This document shows positions 1 to 8,400 of a DNA stretch of 16,235 nucleotides, one piece after another (within the stretch, counting starts at the first letter, position 1; each line of letters opens with the position of its first letter). The stretch is from an uncultured Bacteroidales bacterium. Its GTDB lineage: Bacteria > Bacteroidota > Bacteroidia > Bacteroidales > Tenuifilaceae. The translations under genes and the position numbers were made by a program. Under the pieces are notes generated by a model. The model ran no database searches, was not told the DNA's origin, and worked only from the letters and a program-made list of their open reading frames with translations. The stretch lies in assembly GCA_937915475.1 (NCBI GenBank), contig CALGIR010000007.1:1-16235 (forward strand). The letters are read 5' to 3'.

Positions 1-67
1 GTTACGCCTTTCATACGCTCAGCTTTTTTAATACGTTTAAAAAAGCTGAGCGTATGAAAGGCGTAAC
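1..67. repeat. Fold-back inverted repeat at the window edge (probable assembly artefact)
   Basis: Bases 1-31 are the exact reverse complement of bases 37-67, leaving a 5-base loop (32-36). The right arm is genuine rpsD coding sequence, with codons reading KKAERMKGV. The left arm is the same sequence turned around. If the + strand is read in the rpsD frame through the left arm it gives YAFHTLSFF, which does not resemble the residues expected before this point in S4 (roughly GVLEKQFR). A natural hairpin would have to sit inside, and destroy, an essential ribosomal gene. The simpler inference is a chimeric fold-back read or a contig-end artefact. Confidence 0.85.
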
Positions 68-428
68 TGGCGAAATACTTCTCCAGTTGTTAGAAACAAG
101 GCTCGATAACGTTGTATTCCGTTTGGGAATTGCTCCCACGCGTTCGGCTGCTCGTCAGCTTGTTAGCCATAAGCATATCACCGTTAACGGTAGCGTGGTT
201 AATATTCCATCGTATTCATTAAAGGCTGGTGATTTAGTTGGCGTTAGAGAAAAATCAAAATCACTTGAGACTATTTCTGAATCTTTAACCTCCGAAAGGT
301 ACACTAAGTACTCCTGGTTGGAGTGGGATAAAGATCAGTTTGTAGGCAAATATTTAAATAATCCGGAGCGTTCTGATATTCCAGAGAATATTAAGGAACA
401 GCTTATTGTTGAACTATACTCCAAGTAA
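30..428 (+). CDS. rpsD: 30S ribosomal protein S4, 3' part only (5' end lost at the fold-back)
   Basis: This is the C-terminal two thirds of ribosomal protein S4, a primary 16S rRNA-binding protein that nucleates the body of the 30S subunit. It also acts as a translational regulator in some bacteria. The S4 RNA-binding domain is clear: TRLDNVVFRLGIAPTRSAARQLVSHKHITVNG, then IPSYSLKAGD, and the C-terminus DIPENIKEQLIVELYSK is family-typical. About 133 residues are present against roughly 200 in complete S4. The ATG at 54 is an internal methionine (AERMKGVTGE), not the start, because the S4-like reading continues upstream to about base 30 (NTFKKAER). Beyond that the sequence is the inverted copy. 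rpoA follows after 12 bases, as expected for the alpha operon. Confidence 0.95.
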   Translation, partial: NTFKKAERMKGVTGEILLQLLETRLDNVVFRLGIAPTRSAARQLVSHKHITVNGSVVNIPSYSLKAGDLVGVREKSKSLETISESLTSERYTKYSWLEWDKDQFVGKYLNNPERSDIPENIKEQLIVELYSK

Positions 429-440
429 AATATAAACCGA

Positions 441-1433
441 ATGGCAATTCTGGCATTTCAAAAACCCGATAAGGTAATTATGCTCGACTCTACTGATACT
501 TTTGGTAGATTCGAGTTTCGTCCACTTGAGCCAGGCTATGGAATTACAGTTGGTAACTCTTTAAGACGGATTTTACTCTCGTCGCTTGAAGGGTATGCCA
601 TCACTTCCATCAAAATATCAGGTGTCGACCACGAATTCTCAGTTATACCTGGAGTTGTGGAGGACTTACCTGAAATTATTCTCAATCTCAAGCAAATTCG
701 ATTCGAAAGAATTGTAGAGGACATTGAGGAGGAAAAGGCTTCAATTTCAATAGCAGGACAGAATGAGTTTAAGGCAGGATTCCTTTCGAATTTCCTAACC
801 GGATTCAAAGTGCTTAACCCTGATTTTGTGATATGCAGGATGGAGCCAGAAGTAAAACTTGATATCCAAGTTACTGTCCGCAAAGGAAGGGGCTACGTGC
901 CCGCTGAAGAAAATAAGGAAGAAGATGTGGAATTTGGTGTTATTCCTATAGATTCAATCCATACACCTATTAAGAATGTAAAGTATGAGATAGAAAACTT
1001 CAGAGTAGAGCAAAAGACCGACTATGAGAAGTTGATCTTTGAAATCCTTACCGATGGAAGTATTCATCCTAAGGATGCACTTAAGGAAGCAGCCAAAATT
1101 TTGATTCACCACTTTATGCTCTTCTCCGACGAAAAGATTACTCTTGATTCGGATGATAAGTACGCACATGACGAGTTCGACGAAGAGGTTCTCCACATGC
1201 GCCAGTTGCTTAAGACCAAGTTGGTAGATCTCGACCTATCGGTTAGAGCGCTTAACTGCCTCAAAGCTGCCGATGTCGATTCATTAGGAGACTTGGTTAA
1301 GTTTAATAAGAACGATTTGTTGAAGTTCAGAAACTTTGGAAAAAAATCGCTCACCGAACTTGAAGATCTTCTGGAAGGTATGAATTTGACTTTCAGTATG
1401 GATACAACTAAGTACAAACTTGACAAGGAATAA
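441..1433 (+). CDS. rpoA: DNA-directed RNA polymerase subunit alpha
   Basis: This is the alpha subunit of RNA polymerase, which dimerises to scaffold assembly of beta and beta' and contacts promoter DNA and activators through its C-terminal domain. The protein has 330 residues, the usual length. The N-terminal assembly domain shows FGRFEFRPLEPGYGITVGNSLRRILLSSLEG and the VIPGVVED segment. A charged linker (about 235-255) leads to the C-terminal helix-hairpin-helix domain, with SVRALNCLKAADVDSLGDLV and FRNFGKKSLTELE. The ATG at 441 gives the conserved Bacteroidota start MAILAFQKPDKV. No Shine-Dalgarno is visible, only an A-rich leader. The gene lies 12 bases after rpsD and 5 bases before rplQ, so the three are very likely co-transcribed. 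Confidence 0.98.
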   Translation: MAILAFQKPDKVIMLDSTDTFGRFEFRPLEPGYGITVGNSLRRILLSSLEGYAITSIKISGVDHEFSVIPGVVEDLPEIILNLKQIRFERIVEDIEEEKASISIAGQNEFKAGFLSNFLTGFKVLNPDFVICRMEPEVKLDIQVTVRKGRGYVPAEENKEEDVEFGVIPIDSIHTPIKNVKYEIENFRVEQKTDYEKLIFEILTDGSIHPKDALKEAAKILIHHFMLFSDEKITLDSDDKYAHDEFDEEVLHMRQLLKTKLVDLDLSVRALNCLKAADVDSLGDLVKFNKNDLLKFRNFGKKSLTELEDLLEGMNLTFSMDTTKYKLDKE

Positions 1434-1438
1434 TTACG

Positions 1439-2056
1439 ATGCGACACAATAAGAAATTTAATCACTTAAGCAGGACATCTTCTCACCGTAAGTCGATGCT
1501 TTCAAATATGGCAGGTTCGCTAATTAAGCATAAGCGCATAAATACTACAGTTGCTAAAGCTAAAGCACTAAGGATTTATGTAGAGCCGCTAATTACAAAG
1601 AGTAAAAACGACACCACTCACTCAAGAAGAGTAGTGTTTTCTCATCTAAAAGATAAGGCAATAGTTGCAGAGCTTTTCCGTGATGTAGCTGTTAAAGTAG
1701 GCGATAGACCAGGTGGATATACGCGTATTCTTAAAACAGGTACTCGTCTTGGCGATAATGCTGAGATGTGCATCATTGAGCTAGTTGACTACAATACAAC
1801 TTACGTATCCGAAACTAAATCGGAAAAACCGCAGGCAAAACGTACACGTAGAGGTAAAGCAAGTAAAACCGAAGAGCCTAAAGTTATTGATGAAACTACT
1901 ACTGAAGTAAAAAGCCCCGATGCAGAGGTTAAGGATAAGAAAAAAGAAGCAGTAGAGCAGGTGAAAGAGGTTAAGAGTGAAACTGTTGAATCTCCTAAAC
2001 CATCTGATGATAAAGGAGAGAAAGATATGGATCAAAAGAAAGAGGATGCAGAATAG
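1439..2056 (+). CDS. rplQ: 50S ribosomal protein L17 with long charged C-terminal tail
   Basis: This is ribosomal protein L17 of the large subunit, which lies near the exit tunnel. Residues 1 to about 121 are the ordinary L17 fold: MRHNKKFNHLSRTSSHRKSML, then NMAGSLIKHKRINTTVAKAKALR, then GGYTRILKTGTRLGDNAEMCIIELV. Residues from about 122 to 205 form a low-complexity extension that starts basic (QAKRTRRGKA) and becomes a mixed Lys/Glu/Asp/Val/Thr tail. Extensions of L17 occur in Bacteroidota, but about 85 residues is long compared with a core of about 116-127. The tail is probably disordered. The start is 5 bases after the rpoA stop, with an AAGGA motif 9 bases upstream of the ATG. A hairpin terminator lies 27 bases after the stop, so this is the last gene of the operon. 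Confidence 0.96.
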   Translation: MRHNKKFNHLSRTSSHRKSMLSNMAGSLIKHKRINTTVAKAKALRIYVEPLITKSKNDTTHSRRVVFSHLKDKAIVAELFRDVAVKVGDRPGGYTRILKTGTRLGDNAEMCIIELVDYNTTYVSETKSEKPQAKRTRRGKASKTEEPKVIDETTTEVKSPDAEVKDKKKEAVEQVKEVKSETVESPKPSDDKGEKDMDQKKEDAE

Positions 2057-2082
2057 CAATCTCTAAATAGTACTACCTATAG

Positions 2083-2120
2083 AAGGGGATTGGCTTAATT
2101 TGCTTAATCCCTTTTTTTTT
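2083..2120 (+). terminator. Rho-independent terminator after rplQ
   Basis: The arms AAGGGGATT (2083-2091) and AATCCCTTT (2106-2114) pair over 9 bp with one G-T wobble across a 14-base loop. A run of nine T follows (2112-2120). It closes the rpsD-rpoA-rplQ operon and separates it from eno. Confidence 0.85.
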
Positions 2121-2162
2121 ACTTAAATTCACAAGTGTATTTTAATCAAAAAAAATTATAAA

Positions 2163-3452
2163 ATGGGACAAATTGTAAATGTACATGCTCGTCAAATCCT
2201 CGATTCAAGAGGAAATCCAACAGTAGAAGTTGATGTGATAACAGATAGCGGTTTTTTTGGTCGTGCTGCTGTACCAAGCGGAGCGTCAACCGGTGTTCAC
2301 GAGGCGGTTGAACTAAGAGATGGTGATAAAAATCGATATCTTGGCAAGAGTGTTCTAAGGGCTGTAGAGAATGTTAACATCGCAATTGCCGAAGAAATTA
2401 TTGGAATGCATGTGTTAGAACAACAGCAGATTGACGAGGCGATGATTTCCCTTGACGGTTCAGAGAATAAGGCTAACCTTGGTGCTAACGCAATACTTGG
2501 TGTATCATTGGCTGTTGCGCATGCAGCAGCTCAGGTTACACAGCAACCACTTTACCGTTATGTTGGTGGTGTAAATGCATGCACTCTTCCCATTCCAATG
2601 ATGAATATTCTAAATGGAGGTTCGCATGCTGATAACAGCATAGATTTTCAGGAATTTATGATTATGCCTATCGGTGCTCCTAGTTTTTCTGAAGCTCTTA
2701 GAATGGGTACCGAGGTTTTTCACAGCCTAAAAGCTGTTCTAAAAAAACAGGGTTACTCCACTAATGTTGGAGACGAGGGTGGATTTGCACCAAACCTTAA
2801 GTCGAATGAAGAGGCAATTACTGTGATGCTTAAGGCAATCGAGAATGCTGGTTATAAGCCCGGCGTTGATGTTTTCATAGCCCTTGATCCGGCATCATCC
2901 GAGTTCTTTTTACCCGAAGAGAATGTATATCATCTGCACAAATCAACGGGAGACAAGCTAACCCCATCGCAAATGGTTGATTACTGGAAGAGTTGGGTTG
3001 AAAAGTATCCAATTGTTTCAATTGAGGATGGTATGCATGAGGATGATTGGGACGGTTGGAAGTTGATGAATAAAACGTTAGGTGATAAGATTCAGATTGT
3101 TGGAGACGATTTATTTGTAACAAATGTAAATCGCCTGGCTAGAGGAATTAAGGAGAAAGCTGCCAATAGTATTCTTATTAAAGTGAATCAAATAGGGACT
3201 TTAACTGAGACAATCAACGCTGTTCGAATGGCTGATATTAATTCAATGACTTCTGTTATGAGCCATCGATCTGGCGAAACTGAGGATACAACCATTGCCC
3301 ATTTGGCCGTTGCACTTAACACCGGGCAAATTAAAACGGGTTCGGCCTCTCGTTCCGATAGGATTGCCAAATACAATGAGTTGCTTCGAATTGAAGAGAT
3401 GCTAGGCTCATCAGGGCATTACCTAGGGAAAGGCTTCAAGTTCATGAGGTAA
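2163..3452 (+). CDS. eno: Enolase (phosphopyruvate hydratase)
   Basis: Enolase interconverts 2-phosphoglycerate and phosphoenolpyruvate in cytoplasmic glycolysis and gluconeogenesis. The 429-residue length is standard. The sequence is collinear with bacterial enolases, from ARQILDSRGNPTVEVDV through PSGASTG and GANAILGVSLAVA to the C-terminal domain. The general base region is GDEGGFAPN with E205. The Mg ligands are D242 (ALDPAS), E288 (SIEDGM) and D315 (VGDDLF). The catalytic Lys is K340 (LIKVNQIGT), followed by the SHRSGETEDT loop (367-376). All catalytic residues are present. The ATG follows an A-rich leader with no clear Shine-Dalgarno. The gene is bracketed by two terminators, so it is probably transcribed alone. 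I could not identify a convincing promoter in the short leader. Confidence 0.98.
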   Translation: MGQIVNVHARQILDSRGNPTVEVDVITDSGFFGRAAVPSGASTGVHEAVELRDGDKNRYLGKSVLRAVENVNIAIAEEIIGMHVLEQQQIDEAMISLDGSENKANLGANAILGVSLAVAHAAAQVTQQPLYRYVGGVNACTLPIPMMNILNGGSHADNSIDFQEFMIMPIGAPSFSEALRMGTEVFHSLKAVLKKQGYSTNVGDEGGFAPNLKSNEEAITVMLKAIENAGYKPGVDVFIALDPASSEFFLPEENVYHLHKSTGDKLTPSQMVDYWKSWVEKYPIVSIEDGMHEDDWDGWKLMNKTLGDKIQIVGDDLFVTNVNRLARGIKEKAANSILIKVNQIGTLTETINAVRMADINSMTSVMSHRSGETEDTTIAHLAVALNTGQIKTGSASRSDRIAKYNELLRIEEMLGSSGHYLGKGFKFMR

Positions 3453-3471
3453 CATAAATCACTATATTTTT

Positions 3472-3506
3472 AAGGGCTCAACTATAAAAAGGTTGAGCCC
3501 TTTTTT
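3472..3506 (+). terminator. Rho-independent terminator after eno
   Basis: This is a perfect 11-bp stem, AAGGGCTCAAC (3472-3482) with GTTGAGCCCTT (3492-3502). It has a 9-base A/T-rich loop and a T6 run at 3501-3506. It starts 20 bases after the eno stop and is the strongest terminator in the window. Confidence 0.93.
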
Positions 3507-3538
3507 GTATATTCACCTCTTATTAACTGTGAATAAAC

Positions 3539-5443
3539 ATGCCATTTAGTGGATTAGATAATTTTGTTAAAACTTTAGATAGCAAAGGACAGCTAGTTAG
3601 GATAAAAGAGTTTGTAGATCCTATTTACGAGATTGCCGAGGTTACCGATAGGGTTTGCAAACAGCAAGGTGGAGGCAAAGCGTTGCTGTTTGAGAATACT
3701 GGAAAACCTTTTCCTGTGTTGATTAATGCTTTTGGCTCGGATGAGCGCATAGCTCTGGCACTTGGAGTTTTTAACCTTGATGACACCGCCGCAAAAATTG
3801 AGGAACTTTTTAAGCATCTTACACACCCGAGGCATTCGCTTACATCTAAACTAAAAATACTACCAACACTAAATCGTGTTGCCAAGTGGTTCCCTAAAAC
3901 TGTTCCAGGGAGGGGAGAATGTCAGCAGGTTGTGTGTCGTGAACCCGATTTAAGTATTCTCCCTATTCTAAAAAGTTGGCCGTATGATGGTGGTAGGTTC
4001 GTTACTTTGCCCATGGTAAATACCATAGATCCCAACACAAGAATAAGAAATGTTGGAATGTATAGAATGCAGGTTTTTACCGAAGTACTAGCGGGTATGC
4101 ATTGGCATAGACACAAAACTGGGGCAAGACATTTTAATGAGTACAAAAAACAAGGAAAGAAAATGCCAATAGCCGTAGCATTAGGAGGAGACCCAGTATA
4201 TACCTATGCCGCTACTGCCCCCTTGCCCGATAATATCGACGAGTATATACTTGCTGGCTTTTTAAGGAATAGGCGGGTTAGGTTGGTAAAAGGCATTACT
4301 GTTGATATTGAGGTACCTTACGATGCCGATATAGTGATAGAGGGCTATGTTGACCCTAGTGAAGATCTTGCATGGGAAGGTCCCTTTGGTGATCATACAG
4401 GGTTTTACTCGCTTGCCGACTGGTACCCTAAGTTTCACATAACATGCATTACTCATAAACGCAATGCAATATATCCAGCTACAATTGTAGGAGTGCCCCC
4501 TATGGAGGATAAGTACATAGCCCGAGCTACCGAAAGAATATTCCTAAGCCCCATTAAAATTGCAATGCTTCCAGAGGTGGTTGACATGAATTTGCCTGTA
4601 GAGGGCGTTGCCCACAATATTGCCATTGTTAAGATAGATAAGTCGTACCCAGGGCAGGCCTACAAGGTTGGAAATGCTTTTTGGGGAGCTGGGCAAATGA
4701 TGTTTAACAAAATAATGGTGGTTGCCGATTCCAATGTGGATGTTCATTGTATAAAGGATGTGGCAAGGGCTATTACGAAGAATTATAATCCTTTATACGA
4801 TACATTGATTAGTCGTGGCCCTTTAGATGTGCTTGATCACTCATCCAGCAAACCAGCTATTGGAGGTAAAATATTAATTGATGCTACAGTAAAACTTAGC
4901 GAAGAACAAAGTTTTGGTGATGAGCCTATAGCGTTGGATACTGAGGGGGTTTCTGCACATCTTAGGCGGATTTCTGAGGGAATATCAGGCTTTAATGTGA
5001 GTTTATTGAATGAGGGAATATCACTGGTTGTAGTTTCTGTTGACAAATCAAATGGAGCCATTGTACGTGTGCTAGCCCAAAACATAGTGTGTAATCTAGG
5101 TAAGGATTTACCTAAAATAATTGTTGTTGTTGACAAGGAAATCCCTTTAGAACAAATGTCAATTGTTGCTTGGTACGCTGCAGGGAATATTGACCCCGAT
5201 CGTGATTGTTTTTATGCTGAAAGTGATGGAGTAAAGTTGCCTTGCCTATTTATTGATGGAACCCGAAAAACCATAGAGAATGATAACTTTAAAAGGGACT
5301 GGCCAAGTATTGTTACCTCGAGCAGGGAAACAGTTCAGAAGGTGGATAGTAAATGGAATAGGCTAGGCCTAGGTGATCTGATTGATTCGCCTTCAGCACA
5401 ATTTTTAGATATTATAAATCAGGATGGTGCAACAGCCAAGTAG
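3539..5443 (+). CDS. UbiD-family prenylated-FMN decarboxylase
   Basis: This is a member of the UbiD family of non-oxidative (de)carboxylases, which use prenylated FMN made by UbiX to act on aromatic or unsaturated acids. Many Bacteroidota homologues are assigned to quinone (menaquinone) biosynthesis, but the substrate cannot be read from this sequence. Family motifs are NVGMYRMQV (171-179, prFMN/metal region), HW(x)H shortly after, EGPFGDHTGFYS (E280 and D285, the conserved acidic active-site segment), and YPGQAYKVGNAFWGAGQMM (370-388). At 634 residues it is about 135 longer than E. coli UbiD (497), with the extra mass at the C-terminal end, as in the longer Bacteroidota class. No ubiX is present in the window. 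The gene lies 8 bases upstream of the propeller/phosphatase gene, suggesting co-transcription. Confidence 0.88.
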   Translation: MPFSGLDNFVKTLDSKGQLVRIKEFVDPIYEIAEVTDRVCKQQGGGKALLFENTGKPFPVLINAFGSDERIALALGVFNLDDTAAKIEELFKHLTHPRHSLTSKLKILPTLNRVAKWFPKTVPGRGECQQVVCREPDLSILPILKSWPYDGGRFVTLPMVNTIDPNTRIRNVGMYRMQVFTEVLAGMHWHRHKTGARHFNEYKKQGKKMPIAVALGGDPVYTYAATAPLPDNIDEYILAGFLRNRRVRLVKGITVDIEVPYDADIVIEGYVDPSEDLAWEGPFGDHTGFYSLADWYPKFHITCITHKRNAIYPATIVGVPPMEDKYIARATERIFLSPIKIAMLPEVVDMNLPVEGVAHNIAIVKIDKSYPGQAYKVGNAFWGAGQMMFNKIMVVADSNVDVHCIKDVARAITKNYNPLYDTLISRGPLDVLDHSSSKPAIGGKILIDATVKLSEEQSFGDEPIALDTEGVSAHLRRISEGISGFNVSLLNEGISLVVVSVDKSNGAIVRVLAQNIVCNLGKDLPKIIVVVDKEIPLEQMSIVAWYAAGNIDPDRDCFYAESDGVKLPCLFIDGTRKTIENDNFKRDWPSIVTSSRETVQKVDSKWNRLGLGDLIDSPSAQFLDIINQDGATAK

Positions 5444-5451
5444 GGTTTGAA

Positions 5452-8400
5452 ATGTTTTTCCGACTATTTTTATCAGCAATGAGAGGACTCACAAGGTGGT
5501 ATATAATTCTTTTACTGTTTATCCCTATTGTTCAAAACGCTAGGGGAGAAACTCTGCACAGTAAAAGACGGGCTGAATTACTGAATATTGAGTCGGGCCT
5601 ATCCCAGTCGTGGGTATCTGCTCTTCTGGTTGATGAGTATGGGTTTTTATGGGTAGGCACACAGGATGGGCTCAATAGGTACGATGGCTATTCCTTTACT
5701 AAGTACAGAAATAATCCTCTTGATAGCGCATCGCTCTGCAGCAATAACATAAACGCAATATGTGAGGATGCTGATGGGAATCTTTGGATTGGTACTTGGG
5801 AAGGGCTTAGTTTTTTAAACAGGTCAACTGGTAAGTTTACCAACTATTACCACAATCTGTCAGATGTTAAATCTTTGAGTAATAATCGCATCTATAGTGT
5901 CTATAGAGACAAGCAAGGGGTTGTTTGGGTTAAAACCCTTGAGTCGCTTGATCGCTTTAACCCAGAATCAAATACATTCGATAGGTTTCCTCATTTCTAC
6001 GATCCATTTACCAATCCAGCGTTTATAGATGGTTATCCGATTTTTGAGGATACCCAGGGGCGATTTTGGGTTGGCTCAAAAGATGGCTTATTGCTTTTTG
6101 ACAGAGGATTGGGACTTTTCAAGCGTTTTTCGAATGATCCTGGCAATATCAACTCTTTAAGTAGTAATAATGTTAGGGATATTGTTGAGGATGGGAAAGG
6201 TAATATTTGGATTGCGACAAACAATGGGCTTAACAGGTTATTGGATATAAATCGAGGTTTCAAGAGATACCATAGGCAGTCTGATGTAAGTAATTGTTTG
6301 TTGTCCAATAAGATAAATGCGCTTTATATCGATACAAAAGATGTTCTTTGGATTGCTAGCAGCAAGGGCGTTTGTACCTATAAAGAGGGCGCCGGCTTTA
6401 GTCCAGTATCAAAATTAGTACTAAATCCTGAAACTTTTAGCACAAGTATTACTTCAATTGCTGAAGATAAATCTAGAGTGATGTGGATGGGTACCTTCTC
6501 GGGTTTAATCAAATTGGACGTTAAGGAACAGAAGTTTCCGTTGTATAGAAAAGACCAACAAGGAAACAATCTCTTTGGGAATAGTATGGTCGGAGCTATA
6601 TACGAAGACATAGATGGTGTACTTTGGGTTGGCACATGGAATGCTGGGCTTTACATGCTTAACCGAAAAACCAATGGTATAACCAAGTATTCTTCACAAT
6701 TGAATAGTCCTTATAAAATTGTAAGCGATAATATTTATGTTATTTATGCTTTGCTGGGTGGAGATGTGCTGATTGGTACAAGGGATGGAGTTCAGGTTTA
6801 CAATCCTTTAACAAAATCGTTTGTAGATTTTTTTAAGTTGAAAGGAGTTGATGCTTCATCGCTTTTTCAGTACAATCGCATTTACTCTATCCTGCAGGAT
6901 TCCGATAAAAATATTTGGTTTGGAACACGAATGGGGCTTTTTAGGTTTGATGGTACAACCATTGAGCAGTATCAGCATAATCCTTCCGATTCAACTACCT
7001 TAACCTCAAATGAAGTATATTGTATAGTTCAAGAAGGGAATACCCTCTGGCTGGGGACACTCAGTGGGCTTAACAGAATGAACATATCCTCAGGAGAGGT
7101 TAAACGGTATACAAAGAGTAAAACGTATGCAAAAGGAGAGTTAATTTCTAATGATGTTATTAGTCTCCACATGGATTCTAAAGAAAATCTTTGGGTTGGA
7201 ACCTCTTCGGGGTTGCACGTTTACGATAAGAGCAAAGGCTTTTTTACGCTAATTACTGAGGAGGATGGTTTGCCCAATAATATCATATATGCCATTGAGG
7301 AGGATGATGATGAACATATATGGGTAAGCACGAATTGGGGAATTGCTAAAATTAACTCTACTAGTTTAGCAATAACATCATACGGAGTAAGCGATGGGCT
7401 TCAGAGTTATGAATTTAACCTTGGTGCTAGTTTCAAATCGTCTAAAGGTGAACTTTTTTTTGGTGGAATATCGGGTTTAAATGCCTTTTTTCCTGATTCA
7501 ATAAGCCGATCGTACAGCACTCCTCCACTTAGTTTTACTCAACTTGAGGTTGTTACCCCAACCGAGAGATTGATAATTCCATTAGAGGCTAGAACCGAAG
7601 TGCTATTAAGGCACCCCTTCTCAATGATTAGCTTCGAGTTTTCTGTACTCGACTTTACGCATCCCGAGAGGAATAAGTACATGTATAAACTTGAGGGGTT
7701 TGATGAGGATTGGATACCGATTGGTTATAAACATTTTGCAATATTCTCAAACATTCCAGAAGGAGAGTACACCCTTAGAGTTAAAGGTGCAAATAGTGAT
7801 GGGGTTTGGAATGAAGTAGGGAAAAGTATAGCAGTAATTATCAAAACTCAATGGTGGAGGACCCAGCATGCAATTTTTGTTTATGGCTTTTTGCTGCTTT
7901 TGTTTTTATTTATATTCCTATGGACTAGGTCTAGGAATTCACGAAAAACAAGCCGATTGCTCAGGGAGCGAGAGGTTACAATGGGCGAGATAGAGGAGCA
8001 AAAAGAAGAATTATTGCTTAAGAATAAAAACATTACCGATAGCATTAACTATGCTAAGCGAATTCAGGAGGCTTTAATTCCATCCGAAGTTTATTTTAAA
8101 AAAATCTTACCCAAGTCGTTTATTTTGCTTTTGCCAAAGGATATTGTTAGTGGGGACTTTTATTGGATTAATGAAATAGATAATCGAATTTTTGTTGCAG
8201 CCATTGACTGTACTGGGCATGGGGTGCCAGGAGCATTCATGTCTATAATAGGGGTGGAGCTTCTTCGCAATATTATAAGTGTGATGGGGATTAATGACCC
8301 AGCTGAGATATTGAACTTGTTAGATATGGGAATACGCGACACGTTTAGTAAAGCTGTTAACGATGAAGCGCCCAATGTAAAGGACGGTATGGATGTATCC

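Noticed and set aside
1..67. A natural regulatory hairpin, for example S4 autoregulation or a terminator
   Set aside because: It lies inside S4 coding sequence rather than in a leader, the left arm destroys the expected residues, and it sits exactly at the sequence edge.
54..428. A complete small 124-residue protein starting at ATG 54
   Set aside because: The Met is internal to S4 (AERMKGVTGE), and S4-like residues continue upstream to about base 30 where the fold-back begins.
5640..7500. Tandem DNA repeats in the propeller gene
   Set aside because: The repetition is at protein level (Reg_prop blades); the nucleotide copies are too diverged to be a DNA repeat or CRISPR-like array.
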